A DNA stretch of 37,862 nt. It comes from Nitrososphaerales archaeon (GTDB taxonomy: Archaea; Thermoproteota; Nitrososphaeria; Nitrososphaerales; Nitrososphaeraceae). The notes beneath the pieces are model-generated. The model worked only from the letters and a program-made list of their open reading frames with translations, was not told the origin of the DNA and did not search any database. A program made the translations under genes and the position numbers. Every line of letters begins with the position of its first letter. Within the stretch, counting starts at the first letter, position 1. The stretch is from assembly GCA_025451315.1 (NCBI GenBank), contig JANWKP010000043.1, positions 1 through 37,862 on the forward strand, in the 5' to 3' direction. This document shows positions 27,519-37,510 of the stretch, piece by piece.

Positions 27519-30248
27519 TTACCCTGATACACAGCTACTGAATCCGCATTCTATACACATATTACAACCTTCAGTAATAATGAGTTTGGATTTACATGTT
27601 GGACATATCTCGTCCTCATAGATTTCTGGAAGAGGTTTTTGAATGAATTCTATATGTCCTGTATCTTTAGTCGGCTCTCGTGGGGATACAAGCATCTCGT
27701 TTACAACATAGTCGGTTACTTCAGGATCGGCCGTATTAATTAGCTTAGAAACATACTGAGTTACATATGGTTCTTTTATTTGTGATTGAATATATTCCTT
27801 GACATACTTACTAGGTTTTACTATAAATGATTTTTCTAATGTATTAGTTCCTGTAATATGTAAGACTTGTTCACTTCTTGAACCATCTCGATATACAGTG
27901 ACACCCTTTAATCCCAACTCATGCGCAAGTAGATATGATGATTTAACGTCTTCGACGGTAACATCACCTGGCATGTTAATAGTTTTTGCAATGGCATTAC
28001 TTATCCACCTTTGCCATACTGATTGAGCCATTATATGATCTGTCCAATGAATATCGATTGCTGTTGTAAACAAGGACTGTATCCATAATGGTATCTCATT
28101 TAATCCTCTAACTGATCCGTAATTATTAGCTATCTTAGTTAAAATATCATCGTTGTATAGACCATTCTCCTTTAATACATTTTCAAATATTTTGTTGGTA
28201 TAGAAAAATCTCCCTACAGTAACACGTTTTTCAAACACTAATGCAAAGACTGGTTCTACGCCATTAGAACAATCTGCTATCATTGAGAGAGTTCCAGTAG
28301 GAGCTATAGTAGTGGTCCAAGAATTACGAATTCCGTATTTCTGAATTTTTTCAATTAAAGAATCCCAATCATACGAATGATTTTCTTTTGGTACTTCATA
28401 ATATCCAGCTACGGGAATTTTTTCTGATACATATTCACTTTTTTTGTATAAAGGAAATGAACCTCTTGATTTAGCAATTGCTACGCTTTCTTCCATACTA
28501 TAATAAGTTAATGTTTCAGCAAGTTTATTCATGAACTCGTACCCTTCTTGTGAGGCATAAGGTATACGTAATGAAAATAAAAGATCAGCTATTCCCATGA
28601 TTCCTAAGCCTATTCGTCTTGTAAGTTTGGTATTATAGTCTATTTCATCTACAGGATATTTATTGGCATCTATGATATTATCTAGGAATCTCGAGGAGAT
28701 TCTTATAGCTTGTTCATATCTAGACCAATCAAATTCATACATTCCATCTGCCTTTCGTTTTACAAAATTAGATAAATTAATGGATCCAAGATTACATGAT
28801 TCATATGGATATAATGATTGTTCTCCACAAGGATTAGTAGCTCTGAGAGGTCCTTCTTTAGCTTTAATACAGGGATTGTACTTGTTTATGTTATCGAAGA
28901 AGATAATACCAGGTTCTGCGCTTTTCCATGCACTTAATGATATAAGATCTATGAGTTGATGGGAATCAATCTGTTTAAGAGGTTCATGAGTTCTAGGATT
29001 TCTGAGAGTATACTTGTTGTTATTATTAATAAGAGCCTTCCAAAAATCATCCCATAATCCAACACTTACATTAAAATTTTCAAAAACACCAGGCTTTGTT
29101 TTTGCAGTGATAAATTTTTCAATATCTGGATGCCAGACTTCAAGAATCCCCATATTAGCTCCACGTCTTTTTCCTCCTTGTTTAACGACATCTGTAATCG
29201 TATCTATAATTCGCATAAAAGACGCAGGACCAGAAGCAACTCCTGAAGTAGATGCCACAATATCACCTTCTGGTCTCAAATCAGAATAATTAATTCCCAC
29301 ACCGCCTCCAGATTTAAAAATCATAGCTGCATCTGATGATGTTTTCATGATTTTTTCCATGTCATCAGGCATATCCAAAACAAAACATGCAGAGAGTTGT
29401 CCTAAACGGGCGCCTGCATTCATTAAAGTAGGAGTATTTGGAAGAAAATCTTTAGATACCATTAACCCATAATATTCTTTAATTCGGTCTTCATAAGAGG
29501 TAAACTTTCCTTTAAATATTAGTTTTAAAAGATCTTTAAAAGACGTCTTCATTTGTCCTTTTGAAGCTAACTGAGTGTATAATCGAATGAGCGATTCAAA
29601 ATGATATTTATTCAAGTAATAAGACCCTATCTTTAGTTTAAGGTCAAAGTCACTTATTTTATCATAATATGCAGTAGCTTCTGTAGTATTTTGATCGTAT
29701 CCACCTGGTAGGTGAAATATATGTGGATCGTGTAACAAATCAGAAATGGCAACAAGAATAGCTACACGCTCAAACATCTGTTTAGGTGCTTCAATTATTT
29801 CATTACTGTCATTTCTTAAAAGATAACGTGAAGATAAGACGCGAAGAGAATTTATATCAAAATCCTTATCAACTTCATCAAGGTTTTTCTTATTTAAAAT
29901 TTTTATTTTGTCTTCTCTGATTTTTCTTCTTTCGTGTCTATAAAGAATATAAGCTTTGGCAGTATCAGATAATCCATCTTCAATAAGAATAGACTCAACA
30001 ATATCTTGAACATCTTCAACGCTTGGTATGAAAGATTTATCAAATGAAGTACTATTAAAGGTCATTTTTTTAACGACTTTATTAACAAGTTCTTCTGCTA
30101 ATTGAAAATTAGGTTTTCCTGTTGCAATCAAAGCTTTATAAATTGCCTGTGATATCTTTGATTCATCAAAATTTACTACTCTACCATCTCGTTTCTTTAT
30201 TTTAAACACTGATTTATTTTTAGTTTTGTCTATTTCTGATAGTCCCAT
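27519..30248 (-). CDS. nrdJ: Adenosylcobalamin-dependent (class II) ribonucleoside-diphosphate reductase
   Basis: N-terminal ATP-cone (FKIKKRDGRVVNFDESKISQAIYKAL), DFLPNTPTLMNAGARLGQLSACFVLDMPDDM, GGVGINYSDLRPEG, ATNPCGEQSLYPYESCNLGSINL, TGTLSMIADCSNGVEPVFALVFEKRV, C-terminal CPTCKSKL..CNMCIECGFSSC. Confidence 0.95.
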   Translation of the reverse strand: MGLSEIDKTKNKSVFKIKKRDGRVVNFDESKISQAIYKALIATGKPNFQLAEELVNKVVKKMTFNSTSFDKSFIPSVEDVQDIVESILIEDGLSDTAKAYILYRHERRKIREDKIKILNKKNLDEVDKDFDINSLRVLSSRYLLRNDSNEIIEAPKQMFERVAILVAISDLLHDPHIFHLPGGYDQNTTEATAYYDKISDFDLKLKIGSYYLNKYHFESLIRLYTQLASKGQMKTSFKDLLKLIFKGKFTSYEDRIKEYYGLMVSKDFLPNTPTLMNAGARLGQLSACFVLDMPDDMEKIMKTSSDAAMIFKSGGGVGINYSDLRPEGDIVASTSGVASGPASFMRIIDTITDVVKQGGKRRGANMGILEVWHPDIEKFITAKTKPGVFENFNVSVGLWDDFWKALINNNNKYTLRNPRTHEPLKQIDSHQLIDLISLSAWKSAEPGIIFFDNINKYNPCIKAKEGPLRATNPCGEQSLYPYESCNLGSINLSNFVKRKADGMYEFDWSRYEQAIRISSRFLDNIIDANKYPVDEIDYNTKLTRRIGLGIMGIADLLFSLRIPYASQEGYEFMNKLAETLTYYSMEESVAIAKSRGSFPLYKKSEYVSEKIPVAGYYEVPKENHSYDWDSLIEKIQKYGIRNSWTTTIAPTGTLSMIADCSNGVEPVFALVFEKRVTVGRFFYTNKIFENVLKENGLYNDDILTKIANNYGSVRGLNEIPLWIQSLFTTAIDIHWTDHIMAQSVWQRWISNAIAKTINMPGDVTVEDVKSSYLLAHELGLKGVTVYRDGSRSEQVLHITGTNTLEKSFIVKPSKYVKEYIQSQIKEPYVTQYVSKLINTADPEVTDYVVNEMLVSPREPTKDTGHIEFIQKPLPEIYEDEICPTCKSKLIITEGCNMCIECGFSSCVSG

Positions 30249-30458
30249 ACAATTTCGCCGTCCAAATTCAAGATATATCTTAGATAATATAACACTTAAA
30301 TTTTATTATTATACAACATAATTAGCTAAAAATTATATTATTAAATAATCTTATTTGATCTCTTGCAGCCTTCCAGAATGGACAGGATAGTATAAAAAAT
30401 TAGAGTTGTTGCTATTATTAATATAACGTGACTAAGTTCAAGGCAAAATAAGCCAAAA

Positions 30459-32615
30459 CTATGTAGAGATTGAGGAAATTTTACAAGACTCACATTTCTC
30501 ACAAATTTTTAAATCAGCGATAAAAAAACGTTCTCCACAAATATTACATATCGAGAAATTTTGAGCAAGATAAAAAAACGGAAGATTTGCAAAAGATTTA
30601 AGGATCTTTTTTACATCTCCAATGTCACTAATATTAGTAATATCCAGATCAATAGAAACTCCTCCTTTAAGAAGACCCTCGAGAGATGAATAATATTCTA
30701 TTATTGGATCCAAATCGATAGAATTTGAAATAATTTTTTCGCCATCAATAATTAATCCTTGTGAATAAATCAAATTTTCGCCATTATTAATCGTTAATGA
30801 TTTTCCATATTTCTCAATATCCAAATCTTTGAATCTAAAAGCACTATCGTCTTTTAGCATTGTTATCCTTATTTCAGCATTTTCTTGATTTTCTTTGTTC
30901 TTCTCATTGATTATATCAATAGCAGTTTGAATGACCTTTTTTATCACGTTATCACCGTTTTTTTCTGGAGTATATCCTAAAATTTCGTATACAGATTCCT
31001 GGATGCCCACTAAATTAACCATAGCCTCAATTTTACCCAATTTCAAGTTTGATGTAGTTTGACTAATTATAGGAATTGTTCCCTTTTGAATAAGATCCGA
31101 TACAGAGAGAAAACGCTGTGTAATTATTGAAAGCAATGGTTTCAATAATATTGCTAGTCTCGCCCTAAAGTATGTTTCGTCTTTATTTGATTGATATGCT
31201 ATTCTTGGAAGATTAATTGATAATGATTGTAACATCACAACTGTACTTGTATTTGGCATTTCTTCAGATTTAGATAAACCATATCTTGCACGAACTTTAT
31301 GTTTTGAAAATGATATTATACCTCCAACTTTGGAAAGTCGTAAAAGTTTATCAATAAAAGGATCAAGAGAAGTAAGATCATCATAAACAATTGAGAGAGC
31401 AATTGTTGGAATCGGTGTAATAGTTATATATTTTTCATATCCTTCTAGTAATGAATTTACTATCAGAGCATCATACTTACTCAAATTAATAGATATTGTA
31501 ATATTTGGAGAAAAAGAACCATATGAAGAGATTGTAGAAGTTAAAAAGAAAATGTTTGCTATATTATCCTTTCCAACTTGACCTATTTCGCTTTTCTTTT
31601 GAAGAAAATCTAAAAATCCTTCAACAACAATTTCTCTTGAGGCTTCTCTGCTTAATAAAGAAAAGATAAGTGGTATAACTGATTCTGGTGTTTGCAAGGT
31701 ATTAGATCGGAGAATTCTAGATACGCTTAGATATCGTCCCTTTATATCTTCAAAAATATCAATTATAGAATTAATATTAATAAACATAGCATCTGGAATA
31801 ATATTCCAGAATCCACTTTTACCTATATTGATCTCTCCAGTCAAGTGCATATCAACAATATCCTTTGGAAGAGAACTGTTCAAAAGATATTCTGTAAAAA
31901 TTGATTGTGAAGTTTTAACAACAAGATCAGGAATTTCCATATTACGAGTACTAGTTTCATGAATAAGAGACACCATATCAGATGGAGGAAGTCCTAACCT
32001 AGCAAGCTTATTTCTATAATCGTCATGACCATGCTCAATTAGTATTGAATTGGTCATTTCCCTTATTAGAGAAGACGTAAGATAAGATGTTTGAAGTTTA
32101 TAAATTTTATTTTCAACCTCTTCTGTAATTTTATGTGCAAGTTCTAATGGCATGTTAGCTTCTCTTACTAAAGATTGAATTATCTTATTAGAGTCGAATT
32201 CTTCAATTGAAGGTTTTGTAGTCCTCACGTATAATTTACCACTTTCTATAATTGATCTTTCTTCAATTTGACGTGCTAAACTTAATACTAATTTACCTAG
32301 GTTAGTAATTGTATATCGTCTTTCTGCTTTATTGAGAGAGACCAAGGATTGACGTAGTAATTTTCTTAAATGATATGCAAATTTGCCTGATTCTTTTTTG
32401 GATTTAAACCCTGCAAGAGACTTTAATTCAGAATAAGTCAAAGGACCTTTAGAATAAAGAATTCTAAGTATATCAATACGATTTGGGCTAGCCATAACAG
32501 AAAATATCATTCTCACCCTTCGCGAGGCGGATTCCAGAATACTGCCATGTTTGGATCCTGTCTTATTAACTATTTGTGATTGTACTCGCTCCATTGCACC
32601 GGTTATGAATAACAA
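30459..32615 (-). CDS. ArsR-like HTH + ATP-cone + NrdD-like (putatively non-catalytic) protein with C-terminal Zn ribbon
   Basis: HTH: VMASPNRIDILRILYSKGPLTYSELKSLAGFKSKKESGKFAYHLRKLLRQSLV. ATP-cone: VRTTKPSIEEFDSNKIIQSLVREANMPLELAHKITEEVENKI. C-terminus CNICGERFFIADLKICEKCESCKISSIST ends without a glycyl-radical RVxGY-type tail. Confidence 0.75.
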   Translation of the reverse strand: MLFITGAMERVQSQIVNKTGSKHGSILESASRRVRMIFSVMASPNRIDILRILYSKGPLTYSELKSLAGFKSKKESGKFAYHLRKLLRQSLVSLNKAERRYTITNLGKLVLSLARQIEERSIIESGKLYVRTTKPSIEEFDSNKIIQSLVREANMPLELAHKITEEVENKIYKLQTSYLTSSLIREMTNSILIEHGHDDYRNKLARLGLPPSDMVSLIHETSTRNMEIPDLVVKTSQSIFTEYLLNSSLPKDIVDMHLTGEINIGKSGFWNIIPDAMFININSIIDIFEDIKGRYLSVSRILRSNTLQTPESVIPLIFSLLSREASREIVVEGFLDFLQKKSEIGQVGKDNIANIFFLTSTISSYGSFSPNITISINLSKYDALIVNSLLEGYEKYITITPIPTIALSIVYDDLTSLDPFIDKLLRLSKVGGIISFSKHKVRARYGLSKSEEMPNTSTVVMLQSLSINLPRIAYQSNKDETYFRARLAILLKPLLSIITQRFLSVSDLIQKGTIPIISQTTSNLKLGKIEAMVNLVGIQESVYEILGYTPEKNGDNVIKKVIQTAIDIINEKNKENQENAEIRITMLKDDSAFRFKDLDIEKYGKSLTINNGENLIYSQGLIIDGEKIISNSIDLDPIIEYYSSLEGLLKGGVSIDLDITNISDIGDVKKILKSFANLPFFYLAQNFSICNICGERFFIADLKICEKCESCKISSIST

Positions 32616-32686
32616 GTAATTAAAGCTACTTTGTAAAGTTTTTTATACAATTAATGTAATGGATACTAATCAGGATACTCTTTAAA

Positions 32687-33304
32687 CTAAGCTTCCAATA
32701 ATACTCTGGAATTTTTAGTTGAGATTTCATTTTGCTTGGAAATATGCTGAATATTTTTACTAATGTTAATAGGAATAGCGGGAATCTTCGACCTTGTTTC
32801 TTCTTCCATGATAGTATGTACTTCATTAAGAATTTCTAGTGCATCAGAATTAACAGGAATAGAGATATGATCTACATTTACATTCACATTTGACTGTATC
32901 AAAATTTCTGATGATAATGTTGTCATTTCGGAAATTATACTAGCAGCGGCAGGAATGGTTCTAGTTATATCATTCTTCACTTCCTTAACTGTTTCGATCA
33001 TTGGATTAATAGTGTCAAGAATCTCAGCAAATTCAGATATTGTAGAAAATCTTATTACTATTATTTCTAAACTCATTAATAGTTTCTGGGTAGTACGTTT
33101 AATTTTTCTAATATTCACTAATTCGTTTGCTAATGCTTTTGCACGTACTTTATCCCCATTTTTTATATTTATAATTACCTTGTTACGCAACTCTTTATCT
33201 AGATTATTAAATCGGTTATTCATTATCCTCAGCTTTGCTAGTTGATTGTTAACAACGGTACTTGCATTAGAGAGCTTTGTTTTTATCTGAGGATACTTTT
33301 CCAT
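32687..33304 (-). CDS. CdvB/ESCRT-III (Snf7-family)-like protein
   Basis: Helical, basic N-terminal region (LSNASTVVNNQLAKLRIMNNRFNNLDKELRNKVIINIKNGDKVRAKALANELVNIRKIKRTTQKLLMSLEII) and a downstream proline-containing motif (SKIPAIPIN). Start at internal Met MEKYPQIK preferred over 33370. Confidence 0.75.
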   Translation of the reverse strand: MEKYPQIKTKLSNASTVVNNQLAKLRIMNNRFNNLDKELRNKVIINIKNGDKVRAKALANELVNIRKIKRTTQKLLMSLEIIVIRFSTISEFAEILDTINPMIETVKEVKNDITRTIPAAASIISEMTTLSSEILIQSNVNVNVDHISIPVNSDALEILNEVHTIMEEETRSKIPAIPINISKNIQHISKQNEISTKNSRVLLEA

Positions 33305-33416
33305 AAGTTTGTTAATATGGTAATAGAATGTTAAGGTTATAGTTAAGTGAACTAGACAAATTGATTTCATTAAATTTAGTTATTTTGTTTCAAATAATGA
33401 TAAGTAAATAAAATGA

Positions 33417-33803
33417 TCAAAGTTTTTTCAAAACTAATCCATGTTTTACGTCGAACCCATTAACTTTAACTTTTGATCCGATTGGCAGATCTGCAGGTTT
33501 TTTAATACCGGGTAAAAATCCTGAAGCCCGAATCGAAACATCATCTAAGGTGAACACAACCCAGGCATAACCATCGACATCCTCGAATCCCTCAGGAGGG
33601 ACTGTATGAATAGTAAATGTATTTACATAACCTATACCAGGATACTCTATTAATTTATATTTTCTTCCATGGCAGTTTTCGCAGTATAGTACTGTTGCAA
33701 TCCTTATAGTGCTACAATCATTACATCTCTTTGCTAATATCTTGGATTTTTGCACAGATTCAATAAATTTTTCTCTTACTACTGAAGGATTAAGATTAGT
33801 CAA
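33417..33803 (-). CDS. DUF35 OB-fold/rubredoxin-like Zn-ribbon acyl-CoA-associated protein
   Basis: AKRCNDCSTIRIATVLYCENCHGRKYKLIEYPGIGYVNTFTIH...AWVVFTLDD (Zn ribbon C-x2-C...C-x2-C plus OB-fold). Confidence 0.88.
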   Translation of the reverse strand: MTNLNPSVVREKFIESVQKSKILAKRCNDCSTIRIATVLYCENCHGRKYKLIEYPGIGYVNTFTIHTVPPEGFEDVDGYAWVVFTLDDVSIRASGFLPGIKKPADLPIGSKVKVNGFDVKHGLVLKKL

Positions 33804-33810
33804 TTGCTGA

Positions 33811-34968
33811 TTAATTCACCTTTTTAAAGATATGGACGGCTGCACTAGCACCAGTAGCACCAAAATTATGAGTTAAAGCGATTTCTGCATCTTTAATGGT
33901 TCTTTCTCCAGCTTGTCCAGAGAATTGTTCAAAAACTTCAACAATTTGACCTATTCCTGTAGCTCCAATAGGATGACCTTTTGACTTTAATCCTCCTGAT
34001 GGATTAATAGGAATCTTTCCTTTTCTGGAAGTAGCTCCATCTCTAATTTCTCTAGCTGCTTTACCTTTTTTGAAAAAACCTAGATCTTCCACATCTATTA
34101 TCTCTGCGATAGTAAAACAATCATGGACTTCAGCAAAGTCCACATCTTTAGGTGATATCCCAGCCATTTGATAAGCTTGATTAGCAGCAATAACTGTACC
34201 AGGAATAGTTGTTATATCCTTTCTACCTTGAACCGCAGCTGGTGAACCTCCTCGTCCCGATCCGATAACTTGAATATATGGTTTTCCACTTTTTTTGGCG
34301 AAATCTTCATTGCAGAGAATTAGTGCTGAGGCGCCATCTGAAAAAGGACAACAATCAAGTAGTTTTAATGGAGATGCAACTACCGGTGAATTAAGCACAT
34401 CTTCAACAGTTATCTTTTTCCTCATATGGGCCTTAGGATTTAGTAACCCATTTTCATGGTTTTTAACAGCAACATGTGCTAGGTCTTCTTCATCCGCTTT
34501 ATACTTAGTCATATATGCTCGAGCGATGGATGCAAATAAACCAGGGAATGAAGCACCATTTCCACCTTCATAAAAGAAATCAGAACAATATGAAAATAGA
34601 GTTGTACTCTGAGTTGTTCCAGTATGAGTTATTTTTTCTACACCTAAAGCCAAGACACAGTCATAAAATCCAGCACGGATATTTGCGAATGCTTCCCTAA
34701 ACATCACGGAACCAGATCCACATGCTGATTCAATAGTCAAACCTGGAACATGAGAAATTCCCAAATTGCTCATGATAACTGGAGCGATATGCACCTGCTT
34801 ATCTGCTACACCAAAAACATTTGAAATATATCCAGCTTTAATATCATTAGGTGAAATCCCTGCAGATTCAATTGCATCAACGGATGCACTAAGGGCTATT
34901 TCTATAATACTTTCATTAAGCTTACCATATTTAGTACTACCAGCTCCTAAAATACATACATTCTCCAC
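33811..34968 (-). CDS. Thiolase-family protein (archaeal acetyl-CoA C-acetyltransferase-like)
   Basis: LTIESACGSGSVMFREAFANIRAGFYD, EVHDCFTIAEII, NPSGGLKSKGHPIGATGIGQIVE, LTHNFGATGASAAVHIF. Confidence 0.92.
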   Translation of the reverse strand: MENVCILGAGSTKYGKLNESIIEIALSASVDAIESAGISPNDIKAGYISNVFGVADKQVHIAPVIMSNLGISHVPGLTIESACGSGSVMFREAFANIRAGFYDCVLALGVEKITHTGTTQSTTLFSYCSDFFYEGGNGASFPGLFASIARAYMTKYKADEEDLAHVAVKNHENGLLNPKAHMRKKITVEDVLNSPVVASPLKLLDCCPFSDGASALILCNEDFAKKSGKPYIQVIGSGRGGSPAAVQGRKDITTIPGTVIAANQAYQMAGISPKDVDFAEVHDCFTIAEIIDVEDLGFFKKGKAAREIRDGATSRKGKIPINPSGGLKSKGHPIGATGIGQIVEVFEQFSGQAGERTIKDAEIALTHNFGATGASAAVHIFKKVN

Positions 34969-35139
34969 AGCCTAAATTATGAGTTGTATTATAAAAATGT
35001 TAGACAGCTCAAATACAAATATTCATATTTACTATGAAATATATGATTTAAGTGTATGAGTTAACCTTCATTATCGATTATTAATATTGATTAATAATAA
35101 TTGTAAATATTTATTAACGAAATATAAAATATAAAAATC

Positions 35140-35244
35140 ATGAAGAAAGATTTTAAAAAAACTCATGCTTATAGTGAAAAACGATCTCGTAGCAAAAAGG
35201 TAGCAAAATTAGAGAGAAGACTTCGAAAAAAACCCAAATACTAA
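35140..35244 (+). CDS. Very small basic protein (34 aa)
   Basis: ATG-to-TAA ORF: MKKDFKKTHAYSEKRSRSKKVAKLERRLRKKPKY. Below the ORF-track length cutoff; highly basic. Confidence 0.4.
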   Translation: MKKDFKKTHAYSEKRSRSKKVAKLERRLRKKPKY

Positions 35245-35272
35245 AGTTATTCTTAGGTTTAATAATAAATAA

Positions 35273-35413
35273 ATGAATGAACCTTTTACAATAATCAATT
35301 TGAATAAAAAAACAGAAACTAAAAACAAAATTACGAAAAAGGGAATTGTTATAACAGCATTGATTGTTATTGGAATTGTCGGAGCTAGTTTTATTGTTTA
35401 CCTAGTTCCCTGA
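35273..35413 (+). CDS. Small single-pass membrane protein (46 aa)
   Basis: MNEPFTIINLNKKTETKNKITKKGIVITALIVIGIVGASFIVYLVP: positively charged juxtamembrane region followed by one hydrophobic helix. Confidence 0.45.
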   Translation: MNEPFTIINLNKKTETKNKITKKGIVITALIVIGIVGASFIVYLVP

Positions 35414-35903
35414 GTATGTGTTATCTCATTATACTGTAAATAGTTTAAAATTTCAACTTTTAAAGGTTATATCAGTATTATTAAACAAAACATTATGTAT
35501 TAATTATAAATTATACATATATGCGATGTTTTTAAAATCTAATAAAAAGTATTTATTATCATATAAATAAATTTTCCATTTTGCGATAGAAAGCATATTT
35601 AAAACACCTATATAAATTAGATAAAGATAGTAGTAAACCAGCTATTTCTACTCTAATGACCATGGGATTATTTGAAAGTATTCGAAACTCCTTATTGTAT
35701 GGATTTTTTATATTTTAACTTTCTTTGACTTCCTAAAGAATTGGAATCATTTAAGGATAAAAGAAATTATATGTAGATATAGAATGGTATTCAACCCTAG
35801 GTGTTTTGGTAACAGAACAGAAAATCAAAGGAAGATAACTTTTTAATTAGTGATTCTTTTTTAGATTAAACTTTATCTATTATATTACATTTATAAAAAG
35901 GTA

Positions 35904-36374
35904 TTAGTTTGATGGATTGAATACTGTTACCGCTGATTTTTCGATAGTTATTTTTTTATACTTTTCTATAACTTCTCTCAATGTATAATCCCATCCATGT
36001 TGTAGGTCTTCAATATTATCCGTTTCTGCAATTGGATGTATATAGTTCTCGTTGTGATTTGTTGAGGCGATAAACTGTGCATTATCTATTTTTAAATCTG
36101 AATCAAATAGTAAACATATAGCATACTCATTCCCCTTATCATTAGTCCAAAGTTGGATTTTTTTGTGAATAATATTCTTTTCATTACCGATTTTGTTAAC
36201 CTCATTGAGATGAATATTTAATTTTTGTAATTTTTTTTTATCAATAATTTTCTTAAATTTATATTTATGGATTTTGGATTTACTTAGTTTATCCTCATCA
36301 TAAGGATTAAGAGGCGACAATTGAGTATTCATATAAACATTATTGACAATTTTATTTATACTGTTATAATACAA
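35904..36374 (-). CDS. Hypothetical protein
   Basis: 156 aa ORF in an otherwise low-coding region; no family recognised; a likely internal start is MNTQLSPLNPYDEDKL. Confidence 0.4.
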   Translation of the reverse strand: MYYNSINKIVNNVYMNTQLSPLNPYDEDKLSKSKIHKYKFKKIIDKKKLQKLNIHLNEVNKIGNEKNIIHKKIQLWTNDKGNEYAICLLFDSDLKIDNAQFIASTNHNENYIHPIAETDNIEDLQHGWDYTLREVIEKYKKITIEKSAVTVFNPSN

Positions 36375-37484
36375 CTACAAAAAAATACAAACTTGGATAT
36401 AATAATTATTAAACGGTAGATTTTAGCAAGAAAATAAATCGTATAAAACTAATTCTTTTAACTATTATATTAATTTCAATCTCTATTTTGGTATAGATTC
36501 CAACGATTAGAAGACCTATAATTTTTCATTTGAAAATTCACATTATTTCTTACATGGTAAATTATTTACTATGATAAATAGAAGTAGAGTATTTCCTGAA
36601 ATAATAAAATTAAAAATTACAAGTCGAGTAGATTTACATAAGGATAAAAACTTTAGGCTGATGATTGCTTTCTTCTTTTATTGATAAAATTTATCAGATA
36701 ATATAAATTTTCAAATATTAAAATTTGACAAAAAATATGAGGTTCTAATTTTAAAAAGTACATGAACTCTAATATTAGTAATATTCCCGTATAAAATATG
36801 ACAAGATTAATAAAAAAAATCTGGATCTTCTATCTGAAAAATAATAAACAATCTTTTTTTATTTATAACAAATAATTAGTTATTATGAAAGTCACAACTG
36901 TCTATAGCCTTTTGATTCTTTTTTCCAATACTAATTATCATACAAAATATTGCAGGACAAAGTTTTTAAAATATAGTACCTTATGTGTAGATATCTACAA
37001 AATTATCTTTAAACAAACTTTTTAATCTGCCTACATTTACTGAGGACCATAATACACTTTCAGACTTATTTTCACTATTTTCATAAACCATCTTTTAAAA
37101 TTTTTATAATAACGCTCAAAATTTTTCGTGAGTTTCTACTTTGTATCCTTTGCTATCCATCAATTTAAAAAGTAATTTAACATATTGTTTTGTAACTTAA
37201 GAATAAGATTTCTCAAGTTGTTTTCTCATTTAAAGTATAGCACTCATACACCTAATAATAGTTAAAATACTCTTTTTTTCTTGCATAGCTTAAAATCTTA
37301 ATTCATCAGTTTTATCATTTCCATCATGATCTATTTTTATTAAATCAATCCAGTTTTCTAGCCTTTTTCCCTATTGTACCTTCTCTCATTTTTAAATTGG
37401 ATTAAAAATTAAGAGATTGCATATTATCTTATGCATGACTTAAGGATTTAAAATGTTCAATTAGTTAACTGTTCTTTATTGTTA

Positions 37485-37502
37485 GAAGGGATTCGAACTG
37501 AG
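37485..37502 (-). other. tRNA T-arm-like fragment A
   Basis: Reverse complement CTCAGTTCGAATCCCTTC contains the TTCGAAT T-loop consensus; no remaining tRNA body found. Confidence 0.35.
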
Positions 37503-37510
37503 AAATTCAG

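Noticed and set aside
32626-32826. 66 aa minus ORF MKYILSWKKKQGRRF...
   Set aside because: Overlaps the C-terminus of the CdvB-like gene in another frame; no family resemblance.
33305-33370. N-terminal extension MKSICLVHLTITLTFYYHINKL of the CdvB-like ORF, which looks like a signal/TM segment
   Set aside because: More likely upstream non-coding read-through; MEKYPQIK at 33304 gives a typical ESCRT-III N-terminus.
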